Shown: positions 1-6,100 of the stretch, piece by piece
Layout: every line of letters starts with the position of its first letter
Numbering within the stretch: the first letter of the stretch is position 1
Assembly (NCBI GenBank): GCA_025355595.1
Contig: JANXZI010000545.1
Coordinates: 1-9,769 of the forward strand
Origin: Spartobacteria bacterium
GTDB taxonomy: Bacteria; Verrucomicrobiota; Verrucomicrobiia; Chthoniobacterales; Chthoniobacteraceae
Direction: 5' to 3'
DNA: 9,769 nucleotides
The notes under the pieces: model-generated
What the model saw: only the letters and a program-made list of their open reading frames with translations
The model's database searches: none
What the model was told of the DNA's origin: nothing
Program-made: the position numbers and the translations under genes

Positions 1-1133
1 GGGAGCGTCTCGGGCGGCTGGACTTCCTTGAGCGCGAGGACGTAGGTGCCCTTCGCAAGCACGATGTGCGCGCTGTACGCCTTCTCCTTCGTGAGCGCGA
101 ATGCGGCGTCCACCGCCGCGAGCGAGCCTTCGAGTTCCGCCGGAGCCGCGTCGCTGGTGAAAAATTCCGCCGTCTCGCCGACCGTGGCGCCGGCTTCCTT
201 CGCGGCAGCGTCAAAATCCTTGCCTCCCTTTTGCAATGCACTCGCGAAATCATACGCCTTGAACGCGAGTTCCTGGAGCTTCGTATTCTTCACCTTTTCC
301 TCGGCATCCTTCTGCTCGTCGGTCTTCTTCGCCTCGTCTTCCGGTTTCAGCGCGGGCGTGAGCGGCAGGACGAATGCGGCAAAACGCACCTTACGCTTTT
401 CGGGGGACTTCAACTGCCCCTTCCGCTCCTCGTAGCGCTTCTTGATGTCGTCCTCCGTGACCTTCTGCGCCGCGCGGAAATCCTCCGACTTCAGCACGAC
501 GTACGACGCTTCCGTCGTGAGCCGCTCGCGGATGTATTCGGCTTTGATCTCCGCGGGCGTGGGCGGGATCGTCGAGGCGAGCAGCGTCGCGATCTTCATC
601 GCACGCACATCGGACGAGATGAATTTCGCGATCTGCCCCTCGTTGAATCCCTCGGGCATCAGCAATTGTTTCACGACCATGTCGAACTGGTGCGCGTCGA
701 ATTTCCCTTCCGGCCCGGTGAAGGTGCGCGCGAGCTGCTCCTGGATCTCCTGCTGCGAGGCCGTGATGCCGAGCGCCTCCGCCTCGCTCTCGAAAAGCAG
801 TGAGTTCTCCACGCCCTCGGACGTGATCTTCTGCTCGGGCATCACAAAGCGCCCCTCGCGGAAATTCCGCTGCATCTCACGCTGCTTCTCGGCGGCGGCC
901 GCGGGGTCGATGAGCTGCGAATACGCACCGCCGAGCCGCGCATGGATAAGCAGCACGCGCCCCTCCTGGTGAAACGTCTCCTCGGTCACGCGCTTGCCAT
1001 GGATCACCGCCCTCGGTGCGCTCTTCCCTGATCGGCCGCCCGCGCCCGGCCCCCATCCGGCGAATGCGACGATGATGAGCACGGTGAAGAAAACCATGAG
1101 CGGCTGACTGAATCTGCGGAGGATGTTGACCAT
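1..1133 (-). CDS. SurA/PpiD-like peptidyl-prolyl isomerase (folding factor), 3' end outside window
   Basis: Reading leftwards from the ATG at 1133 there are 377 uninterrupted codons to the window edge, so the C-terminus is missing. The protein begins MVNILRRFSQPL followed by one hydrophobic segment (about residues 12-29, MVFFTVLIIVAFAGWG), then a long charged, helix-rich region. This fits an inner-membrane-anchored periplasmic chaperone of the PpiD/SurA_N type. A motif at about 94-112 (GRFVMPEQKITSEGVENSL) followed by many Glu/Lys/Gln-rich helices matches the SurA N-terminal chaperone domain. The visible end (ALKEVQPPETLP) resembles the linker that follows a parvulin-like domain in this family. 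The parvulin active-site residues cannot be judged with confidence. It is divergent from the TPR/ExbB operon, which suggests a shared envelope context. PpiD and SurA assist outer-membrane protein folding in known bacteria; that role is inferred here. Confidence 0.8.
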   Translation of the reverse strand, partial: MVNILRRFSQPLMVFFTVLIIVAFAGWGPGAGGRSGKSAPRAVIHGKRVTEETFHQEGRVLLIHARLGGAYSQLIDPAAAAEKQREMQRNFREGRFVMPEQKITSEGVENSLLFESEAEALGITASQQEIQEQLARTFTGPEGKFDAHQFDMVVKQLLMPEGFNEGQIAKFISSDVRAMKIATLLASTIPPTPAEIKAEYIRERLTTEASYVVLKSEDFRAAQKVTEDDIKKRYEERKGQLKSPEKRKVRFAAFVLPLTPALKPEDEAKKTDEQKDAEEKVKNTKLQELAFKAYDFASALQKGGKDFDAAAKEAGATVGETAEFFTSDAAPAELEGSLAAVDAAFALTKEKAYSAHIVLAKGTYVLALKEVQPPETL

Positions 1134-1223
1134 TGTTTTTTGAAAAAGCTGCGGAAGTGTGTTGCCTCTTTCCGGCGGAGTTGCGTAGCTTTCGCACAGT
1201 CCCCCTGCCAGAAGACAAAGCCC
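1134..1223. promoter_or_regulatory. divergent intergenic region expected to hold two promoters
   Basis: This 90-bp gap lies between the starts of two divergent genes, so promoters for both directions should lie in or near it. An A/T-rich patch (TTTTTTGAAAAAG, about 1136-1148) stands out from the GC-rich surroundings. I could not find a convincing -35/-10 pair in either direction. The frame of the rightward gene stays open back to a TTG at 1140, but the signal peptide begins at the ATG at 1224, so this stretch is treated as non-coding. Confidence 0.35.
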
Positions 1224-2027
1224 ATGAAGCTACGTTTCCCATTCCCAGCCCTGCAACTTCTTTCTGCAATCATCGTCGCCAGCGCGCCGCTCGCTGCACC
1301 GCGTGCGGCGTTCGCGCAGGCTCCGGTGGCCGCCGGCACGGACTCCGTGATTTTGAAACCCCAGGGTGCAGGCGCGCAGGCGCAGCAGCTCGTGAATGTG
1401 CTGATCGTGAGCGTGCGCGGCACGAAGGTCACCGTGAAAAATTCGCAGGGCGAGATCGCCTACGACCTCGCGCAAATCCAGGAGATCAGAAAGGCCGCGC
1501 CGCCGGACTTTGCACTGGGCCGCGAGGCGATCGACAAGGGCGAACAGGACAAGGCGCTGCTGCTGATCAAGGGCATCGCCGATCGCTACAAGGGCCTGCC
1601 CACCGCCTGGGCGAGCGAGGCCACACAGATGGTCGGCAACATTTACGTAAACCTCGGCAAGCTCCCGGAGGCGGAGGCGGCGTTCAATGAATTCCAGCGC
1701 GTCTATCCGGGTGCCGGGGCCGTCGCGGCAAGTATCGGCAAGGCGCGCATCGCCGCCGAGCGCGGGAATCTCGCCGAGGCCCGCGGCATCGCGGAACCGC
1801 TCGTGAAGGACGCGCTCACGAAAAAAATCGTCACGCGCGCCGAGAGTCAGATCTACGGGCAGGCTTACTACGTCCTCGGGAAAATCGCCGAGACGGAAGG
1901 AAAACTTCCCGAAGCGATGGAAAATTATTGCCGCACCGTCGCAATCTTCTATCAGGAACGTGCCGTCGTGAGTGACGCGGAGAAGCAGATTGACGCCCTC
2001 CGCAAGAAAGGCATTACGACACCGTAA
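1224..2027 (+). CDS. secreted TPR-repeat protein at the head of an ExbB/ExbD operon
   Basis: The 267-residue protein starts at ATG 1224 because a clean Sec signal peptide follows: KLRF, a hydrophobic stretch LLSAIIVASAPLAA, and a likely cleavage after AAFA (residue 31). Residues about 40-90 form a small beta-rich module (SVILKPQG, VSVRGTKVTVKNSQGEIAYDL) that I do not recognise. Residues about 95-260 are helical TPR-like repeats: ALGREAIDKGEQDKALLLIKGI, GNIYVNLGKLPEAEAAFNEF, ARIAAERGNLAEARGIAEPL and VLGKIAETEGKLPEAMENY. It is therefore probably a periplasmic protein-protein interaction scaffold. It lies 37 bp upstream of exbB in the same direction. The arrangement recalls CpoB/YbgF beside TolQ/TolR, but the N-terminal coiled coil of CpoB is absent, so it is not called by that name. 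An earlier TTG at 1140 is in frame but would bury the signal peptide. Confidence 0.82.
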   Translation: MKLRFPFPALQLLSAIIVASAPLAAPRAAFAQAPVAAGTDSVILKPQGAGAQAQQLVNVLIVSVRGTKVTVKNSQGEIAYDLAQIQEIRKAAPPDFALGREAIDKGEQDKALLLIKGIADRYKGLPTAWASEATQMVGNIYVNLGKLPEAEAAFNEFQRVYPGAGAVAASIGKARIAAERGNLAEARGIAEPLVKDALTKKIVTRAESQIYGQAYYVLGKIAETEGKLPEAMENYCRTVAIFYQERAVVSDAEKQIDALRKKGITTP

Positions 2028-2064
2028 CAAAAACACCCCGCGCAGAACCGACACTTTTTTCACC

Positions 2065-2949
2065 ATGCTCAAAAACCAAATCCGCCGTCTCCTCCCGTTC
2101 GTCCTGACTCCGCTCCTCATCGCGCTCACCGCAGCGAATGCCGCCGCGTCGGACGAAAGCATCATCAAACAAATCTGGCACGGCGGCGCGATGGTCGTCT
2201 TCGTGTGGATCTGCCTGCTCGCCACCTCGGTGATCATGGTCACGCTCATCATCCAGCTCGCGATCATGATGCAGAAGGCCAAGCTCGCGCCGCCGCCGCT
2301 CGTGGACAGCCTCCGCCAGCTCATCAGCTCGGGCAACTACCAGGAGGCATGGGAGACCTGCAATGCGAACAAGAACTATCTCGCGAACGTCCTCCGCGCC
2401 GGGCTCGGCCGCATCGGTCGCGGCAAGGAAGCCGTCGAGGGCGGCCTCTCCGAGCACGGCCTGCGCGAGGCCACGCTGCTCCGCACGAAAAACAGCTACC
2501 TCTCCGTCATCGGCGTCGTCTCGCCGATGATCGGCCTGCTCGGCACCGTCATCGGAATGATGGGCGCCTTCTCCGTCCTCGGCGCCTCCGGCATGGGCAA
2601 CCCCAAGGAACTCGCCGGCAAAATCTCCGAAGTGCTCCTCGCCACCGCGAGCGGCCTCTTCATCGCGATCCCCGCATTCGTCGCCTACTATATTTTCCGC
2701 AACATGTCGCAGGCCTCCATCGTCCACGCCGACGACATCGTGAACACCCTCATCACCGACGTGCCCTACGACGAGCTCGCCGGCATGCAGGTCGGGGAAA
2801 ATTTCGCCGCCGCCGGAGTCCCGCAGATGGCGCGCCCCGCCGGTGGCGCACCCGCGGGCGCGGCCGCTGCGAGTTGCCCCGTCTGCGCGGGCAATGTCAC
2901 CGTCGGCCAGACCCCCTGCCCGCACTGCGGTTCCGTCCTGAGCTGGTAA
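2065..2949 (+). CDS. exbB: ExbB/TolQ/MotA-family proton channel protein with C-terminal zinc ribbon
   Basis: This 294-residue inner-membrane protein starts at ATG 2065, which precedes a signal-like segment (residues 7-28, ending ANAAAS). Three further hydrophobic helices lie at about 41-66, 145-172 and 188-211. The last two carry the MotA/TolQ/ExbB signature: SVIGVVSPMIGLLGTVIGMM (147-166), then ISEVLLATASGLFIAIPAFV. The stretch between the first and second helices, with AWETCN and GLSEHG motifs, is the usual cytoplasmic loop. ExbB-type pentamers form a proton-driven motor around ExbD dimers. After a Gly/Ala/Pro linker (about 255-269) the protein ends in CPVC-x10-CPHC (cysteines 271, 274, 285, 288), a zinc-ribbon pattern not found in classical ExbB or TolQ. 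By ExbB topology this tail is cytoplasmic. It sits 6 bp before the first exbD. No clear Shine-Dalgarno sequence was seen. Confidence 0.9.
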   Translation: MLKNQIRRLLPFVLTPLLIALTAANAAASDESIIKQIWHGGAMVVFVWICLLATSVIMVTLIIQLAIMMQKAKLAPPPLVDSLRQLISSGNYQEAWETCNANKNYLANVLRAGLGRIGRGKEAVEGGLSEHGLREATLLRTKNSYLSVIGVVSPMIGLLGTVIGMMGAFSVLGASGMGNPKELAGKISEVLLATASGLFIAIPAFVAYYIFRNMSQASIVHADDIVNTLITDVPYDELAGMQVGENFAAAGVPQMARPAGGAPAGAAAASCPVCAGNVTVGQTPCPHCGSVLSW

Positions 2950-2955
2950 AAGCCC

Positions 2956-3438
2956 ATGGCCCACAAGACACACGCCCAGCAGTCCAAGGCCGCCACGCGC
3001 GTCCTGCCCGAGGAGGATCCGGAATTTCAGATCGCCCCGATGATCGACATTCTCCTCGTGCTGCTCGTGTTCTTCATGTCCATCGCCACCGAGCAGGTGC
3101 TCCAGGTGAACAAGGAGGTCGTCCTCCCCGTCGCCAAGGAAGCAAAGGAGCCGACCGACAAAAACAAGAAAAGCGAACTGATGCTCAACCTCACATGGAA
3201 CGAGCTCTCCGGCACCGGAGCCATCATCGTGGATGAAAAGCACATCGAGCCCAGCGTGCTCCAGGATCTCATCAAGCGGAAAAAGGAGATCAACCCCGAG
3301 CTCCGGGTGATCATCCGCGCCGACAAGAGCGCGAAATACCAGTACGTCCGCTCTATCATGGTCGCCATGGGACAGGCCGGCGTGCCGACCGTCACCTTCA
3401 GTGCCGTGGACAAGGAGATGGAGAAGCAGAAACCCTAA
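2956..3438 (+). CDS. exbD: ExbD/TolR-family protein, first of three
   Basis: The 160-residue protein has the ExbD plan: a short cytoplasmic N-terminus, one membrane helix (about residues 27-46) and a periplasmic domain. The core motif FQIAPMIDILLVLLVFFM contains the membrane aspartate (D31), which in ExbD/TolR is needed for proton-driven movement. The periplasmic part has the usual ExbD beta/alpha fold pattern: ELMLNLTWNE, IIVDEKHI, LQDLIKRKKEINPELRVIIRAD, and YVRSIMVAMGQAGVPTVTFSAV. It is the most divergent of the three copies: it has a longer, Lys-rich segment after the helix (EAKEPTDKNKKSE), and it lacks the GDFGF start shared by the other two. It begins 6 bp after exbB and should be co-transcribed. 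No clear ribosome-binding site precedes it, so translational coupling with exbB is likely. Confidence 0.92.
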   Translation: MAHKTHAQQSKAATRVLPEEDPEFQIAPMIDILLVLLVFFMSIATEQVLQVNKEVVLPVAKEAKEPTDKNKKSELMLNLTWNELSGTGAIIVDEKHIEPSVLQDLIKRKKEINPELRVIIRADKSAKYQYVRSIMVAMGQAGVPTVTFSAVDKEMEKQKP

Positions 3439-3450
3439 CCCCAAACCAGA

Positions 3451-3455
3451 AAGGA
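3451..3455 (+). promoter_or_regulatory. Shine-Dalgarno sequence of the second exbD
   Basis: AAGGA (within AGAAAGGAAC) lies 9 bases before the ATG at 3465. It is the clearest ribosome-binding site in the operon, whose other genes mostly start without one, and it fixes the start of the second ExbD. Confidence 0.6.
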
Positions 3456-3464
3456 ACACACACA

Positions 3465-3881
3465 ATGGCCGGAGGAGGAGGAGGAGAAAGCGGAGATTTC
3501 GGATTTCAAATTGCGCCCATGGTGGACGTGGTTTTCGTGCTGCTGCTGTTTTTCATGGCAAGCGCAGGACAGCAAATCAAAGAGGGCTTCTTCGAGATCG
3601 GGCTGCCCAGCCCCGGCTCGACCCCTGAAAAGCCCATCACGACACCCATTCTGGTGGACGTGGATGCGCAGGGAAATGTCTTCGTGAACAATGAGCAGAA
3701 ATCCGCCAGCCCGAAGGATCGCGACCTCAAGTCACTTGAGGAATTCCTCACGGCCGCGGCAAAAAATTCGCCCGATGATCCCGTCATCATCCGGCCAAAT
3801 TTGGAAGCACGGCACGAGCGCGTAGTGGATGTCCTCAACGCCTGCCGCCTCGCGCGTGTGAAGAAGCTCAGCTTCGGCTGA
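3465..3881 (+). CDS. exbD: ExbD/TolR-family protein, second of three
   Basis: The 138-residue protein has a poly-glycine start (MAGGGGGESG) followed by GDFGFQIAPMVDVVFVLLLF, which holds the single membrane helix and its conserved aspartate (D21). A periplasmic ExbD domain follows: ITTPILVDVDAQGNVFVNNE, a helix around LKSLEEFLTAAAKNSPDD, PVIIRPNLEARHERVVDVLN and a final strand VKKLSFG. It is a close paralogue of the next gene in both the membrane helix and the C-terminal RHERVV block, which indicates a tandem duplication. It begins 26 bp after the first exbD and has its own Shine-Dalgarno. Five GGA repeats early in the gene encode the glycines. It probably forms homo- or heterodimers with the neighbouring ExbD proteins inside the ExbB channel; this is inferred. 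Confidence 0.92.
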   Translation: MAGGGGGESGDFGFQIAPMVDVVFVLLLFFMASAGQQIKEGFFEIGLPSPGSTPEKPITTPILVDVDAQGNVFVNNEQKSASPKDRDLKSLEEFLTAAAKNSPDDPVIIRPNLEARHERVVDVLNACRLARVKKLSFG

Positions 3882-3921
3882 CCACTCGCTGCGGCGAAAA
3901 ATCACCCCCGAACTTCCTCCG

Positions 3922-4323
3922 ATGTCAGCGACCCACCACGGCGACAGCGGCGACTTCGGATTCCAAATCGCGCCGATGGTGGACGTCATTTTCGTCCTCC
4001 TCATCTTCTTCATGGCGTGCGCAGGCATCCGCGAAAAAATGCTCACCGTCCCCGTGCCTGGCACCGCCTCCCCCGGCGAGCCGCCGATCTCGATCTTCGT
4101 GGACATTGACCCCGCCGGAAACGTGAGCGTGAACGGCACCGTGCTCTCCGCCGGAAGCGAAATTGAACTCACAAAGCTCCGCGAATTCCTCGCCAGAGCG
4201 ATGCGGAATTCGCCCGAGGATTCCGTCGTCCTCCGCCCGAGCGCCGAGACCCGCCACGAGCGCGTCGTCGCCGTCGTGAGCGCGTGCCACGCCGTCCGGG
4301 TGCGGAAGCTGATCTTCGGCTGA
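3922..4323 (+). CDS. exbD: ExbD/TolR-family protein, third of three
   Basis: The 133-residue protein starts MSATHHGDSG and continues with FQIAPMVDVIFVLLIFFMAC, with the membrane aspartate at D21. Its periplasmic part (PISIFVDIDPAGNVSVNGTV, LREFLARAMRNSPEDSVVLR, ETRHERVVAVVSACHAVRV, RKLIFG) follows the second ExbD segment by segment. Shared blocks are GDFGFQIAPMVDV, D-D-GNV-VN, L-FL-A--NSP-D--V--RP, and RHERVV-V--AC---RV-KL-FG. This is a tandem paralogue that has diverged mainly in the loop after the helix. The spacing from the previous gene is 40 bp. It is the last clear envelope gene of the operon; no terminator hairpin was seen after it, and the reductase gene starts 29 bp downstream. Confidence 0.92.
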   Translation: MSATHHGDSGDFGFQIAPMVDVIFVLLIFFMACAGIREKMLTVPVPGTASPGEPPISIFVDIDPAGNVSVNGTVLSAGSEIELTKLREFLARAMRNSPEDSVVLRPSAETRHERVVAVVSACHAVRVRKLIFG

Positions 4324-4352
4324 CACGCCGCCCGGTCCGCGGATACACGGGC

Positions 4353-5228
4353 ATGGTGAATCCACTGACCTTCCATCTCGGCGGCGATCTCCCCGTGCAT
4401 CGCATCGGCTACGGCGCGATGCGGCTCTGCGGACAGCCCGGAAATTTCGGCCCTTTCGCCGACTGGCCCGCAGGCGAAAAACTCCTCCGCCGCGCCGCCG
4501 AACTCGGCGTGAATTTCTTCGACACCGCCGAAGCCTACGGCCCTGGAAACAACGAGGAAATCATCACCTCGGCGCTGCATCCGTATCGCACAGGACTCGT
4601 CATCACGACGAAAGGCGGCGTCACCAAAACATCACCTACGAACGTCTTCCCCGACGGACGCCCGGAAAATCTCCGCCGCGCGTGCGAGGACAGCCTGCGC
4701 CGCCTGCGCACCGAGCGACACGACCTCTACCAGCTTCACCGCCCCGATCCGAAGATGCCCTTCGCCGATTCCGTCGGCACGCTCGCCGCCCTGCGCGCCG
4801 ATGGAAAAATCCGCCACGTCGGACTGTCGAACGTCACCGTCGCGCAGATCGAGGAAGCCCGCGCCATCGTCCCCATCGTCTCCGTGCAAAACCGCTACAA
4901 CCTCCGCGAGCGCGGTGCCGACGACGTGCTCGCACTCTGCGAAAGCCACGGCATTGCATTCCTCCCCTACGGCCCGCTCGGCGCACAACCCTTCGAGCGC
5001 AACGCCCCGCTCACCTCCGCGGAAAGTCCGCTCGCCGCGACCGCTGCACGCCTCGGCGCGACATCCGCGCAAGTCGCGCTCGCATGGCTGCTGCACCGCT
5101 CACCGAATATCATCGTCATCCCCGGCACCACGGTAATCGCGCACCTCGAAGAAAACATCGCCGCTGCAAAAATCACCCTCAGCGAGGCGGACTGCGCCGC
5201 AGTCCAGACGAGCGCCGCAGCAATGTAG
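4353..5228 (+). CDS. aldo/keto reductase, PdxI (YdbC)-like
   Basis: A 291-residue NADPH-dependent aldo/keto reductase with a TIM-barrel pattern. The catalytic tetrad is visible: D57 and Y62 in FFDTAEAYGPGNNEEI, K87 in ITTKGG and H129 in YQLHRPDP. Further family marks are HRIGYGAMRL near the start, KIRHVGLSNVTVAQIEEAR (152-170), SVQNRYNL (177-184), and a C-terminal QVALAWLLHRSPNIIVIPGT with HLEENIAAAKITLSE. This order and wording are strikingly like E. coli YdbC/PdxI, a pyridoxal reductase of vitamin B6 salvage. The substrate is nevertheless inferred, since aldo/keto reductases are broad. ATG 4353 is chosen over an ATG at 4284 because the earlier one overlaps the third exbD and adds 23 residues without family similarity. 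The stop codon lies inside a dispersed repeat, so the extreme C-terminus may have been set by repeat insertion. Confidence 0.88.
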   Translation: MVNPLTFHLGGDLPVHRIGYGAMRLCGQPGNFGPFADWPAGEKLLRRAAELGVNFFDTAEAYGPGNNEEIITSALHPYRTGLVITTKGGVTKTSPTNVFPDGRPENLRRACEDSLRRLRTERHDLYQLHRPDPKMPFADSVGTLAALRADGKIRHVGLSNVTVAQIEEARAIVPIVSVQNRYNLRERGADDVLALCESHGIAFLPYGPLGAQPFERNAPLTSAESPLAATAARLGATSAQVALAWLLHRSPNIIVIPGTTVIAHLEENIAAAKITLSEADCAAVQTSAAAM

Positions 5229-5375
5229 AACAGGCTTCCAGCCTTTTCCGAATGGAAGCACTGCAAACAAAAATCGAAACCGCCCTGCACGGTTTGGACA
5301 CCCGGCTTGCCGTCCGCCGGAACGGTAATCCATCTGCCTTGGTTGCAGCCGGGACAGGCTGGAAGCCTGTCCTAC
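5225..5375. repeat. REPIN-like pair of inverted palindromic repeats
   Basis: Two copies of a 20-bp unit face each other. Copy one (5225-5244, GTAGAACAGGCTTCCAGCCT) is the reverse complement of copy two (5356-5375) with one mismatch. Copy two extends to a perfect hairpin: GGACAGGCT (5352-5360), a GGA loop and AGCCTGTCC (5364-5372). Between the copies there is another small hairpin, AAACCG (5277-5282) with CGGTTT (5290-5295), and no convincing gene. The layout is that of REP doublets (REPINs), which are mobilised in trans by RAYT transposases; none is encoded here. The element also fills the gap between the reductase and the RidA gene and may act as a transcript end or RNA-stabilising structure. 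Confidence 0.7.
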
Positions 5376-5442
5376 ATTTTCCACCGCTCTCTGCATGCAA
5401 AACGGAGTGACTCGCACGCTCGTTTCCCTACGCTCCGCGCGC

Positions 5443-5904
5443 ATGACTCCCGAACAGCGCCTCGCCGAACTTCGCCTCGAACTCCCGCCCGCGCCAAAAC
5501 CCGTCGCCGTTTATAAGCCGCTCGTCCTCACCGGCAACCTCGCCTACGTCTCCGGCCACGGCCCGCTGCGCTCGGACAAAACGGTGATCACGGGCGTCGT
5601 CGGACGCGATCTCGATCTCGAAGCCGGGAAAGCCGCCGCACGCCAGGTTGGCCTCGCGATCCTCGCCACGCTGCGTTCGGAACTCGGCAGCCTCGACCGC
5701 GTCGCGCGCCTCATCAAAGTCCTCGGCATGGTGAACACCGCGCCCGACTTTTACGATCACCCGAAAGTGATCAACGGCTGCTCCGAACTCTTCGCCGAAA
5801 TCTGGGGCCCCGAGAACGGCATCGGCGCGCGCAGCGCCGTCGGCATGGGCCCGCTCCCCGGCAACATCGCCGTGGAAATCGAAGCGATCTTCGAGCTGCG
5901 CTGA
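5443..5904 (+). CDS. RidA family protein (YjgF/YER057c/UK114), ~150-residue subgroup
   Basis: The 153-residue protein has an N-terminal helix MTPEQRLAELRLELPPAPKP, then the RidA fold: VLTGNLAYVSGHGPL (29-42), GVVGRDLDLEAGKAAARQVG (51-70), LGSLDRVARLIKVLGMVNTA (81-100) and the family end GARSAVGMGPLPGNIAVEIE (128-147). R130 corresponds to the active-site arginine that holds the carboxylate of imine/enamine substrates in RidA, and the E-I-E motif is present. Classical RidA hydrolyses reactive enamines made by PLP enzymes; this longer subgroup, with a proline-rich N-terminus, is less well studied, so the reaction is inferred. The start is set at ATG 5443; an ATG at 5395 is in frame, but it lies close to the repeat and adds 16 residues not expected in the family. 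It could be in the same transcript as the PdxI-like reductase, which would make B6-linked metabolism a loose common theme. Confidence 0.88.
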   Translation: MTPEQRLAELRLELPPAPKPVAVYKPLVLTGNLAYVSGHGPLRSDKTVITGVVGRDLDLEAGKAAARQVGLAILATLRSELGSLDRVARLIKVLGMVNTAPDFYDHPKVINGCSELFAEIWGPENGIGARSAVGMGPLPGNIAVEIEAIFELR

Positions 5905-5952
5905 GGGGCATTTTTTCAATGCAGCGCTCGTCAGGCTGACCAACTGCCCCTC
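5903..5952. terminator. possible stem-loop after the RidA gene
   Basis: GAGGGGCA (5903-5910), overlapping the RidA stop codon, is perfectly complementary to TGCCCCTC (5945-5952). The loop is long (34 bases) but contains a smaller palindrome TCAGGCTGA. No U-run follows the right arm on the + strand; the T-run lies just after the left arm. It is therefore a weak candidate for a rho-independent terminator and may be only a chance structure. Confidence 0.25.
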
Positions 5953-5974
5953 GAATAATGATTACCGCTCACAA

Positions 5975-6052
5975 TTCCAAGTTAAGAGTTCCAAGTTCCA
6001 AGTTAAGCGTTCAAAAACTTGGAACTCAGAACTCAGAACTCGGAACTCGGAA
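5975..6052. repeat. palindromic and heptamer tandem repeats upstream of the permease
   Basis: TTCCAAGTTAAG occurs twice (5975-5986, 5996-6007), with a third partial copy between them. GAGTTCCAAGTT (5986-5997) is exactly complementary to AACTTGGAACTC (6016-6027), so a 12-bp hairpin can form. It is followed by four heptamers GAACTCA/GAACTCG (6022-6049). The composition is clearly AT-richer than the flanks. The pattern looks like a low-complexity dispersed intergenic repeat and lies 49 bp before the permease start, in its 5' untranslated region or promoter area. The rest of the 196-bp gap (5905-6100) shows no gene. Confidence 0.7.
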
Positions 6053-6100
6053 TGCTGGCCCTGCCGCCCGCCATTGGCCACCCACCATTTTTTCCCGCCC

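Noticed and set aside
66..803. 245-codon plus-strand frame opposite the PpiD/SurA-like gene
   Set aside because: Arg/Leu-rich shadow of the minus-strand chaperone gene, which has a membrane anchor and continuous family-like sequence.
1230..2336. 368-codon minus-strand frame across the TPR and exbB genes
   Set aside because: It spans two real genes and their gap, and shows no recognisable domain.
2014..3465. 483-codon minus-strand frame opposite exbB and exbD
   Set aside because: It mirrors codon bias of the plus-strand genes; the ExbB and ExbD proteins are complete and conserved.
5395..5442. N-terminal extension of the RidA protein from ATG 5395
   Set aside because: The extra 16 residues are not like the family and lie next to the repeat; ATG 5443 gives the usual start.
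5225..6052. CRISPR array from the repeated units in the intergenic gaps
   Set aside because: Repeats are inverted or short tandem units without regular spacers, and no cas gene is present.
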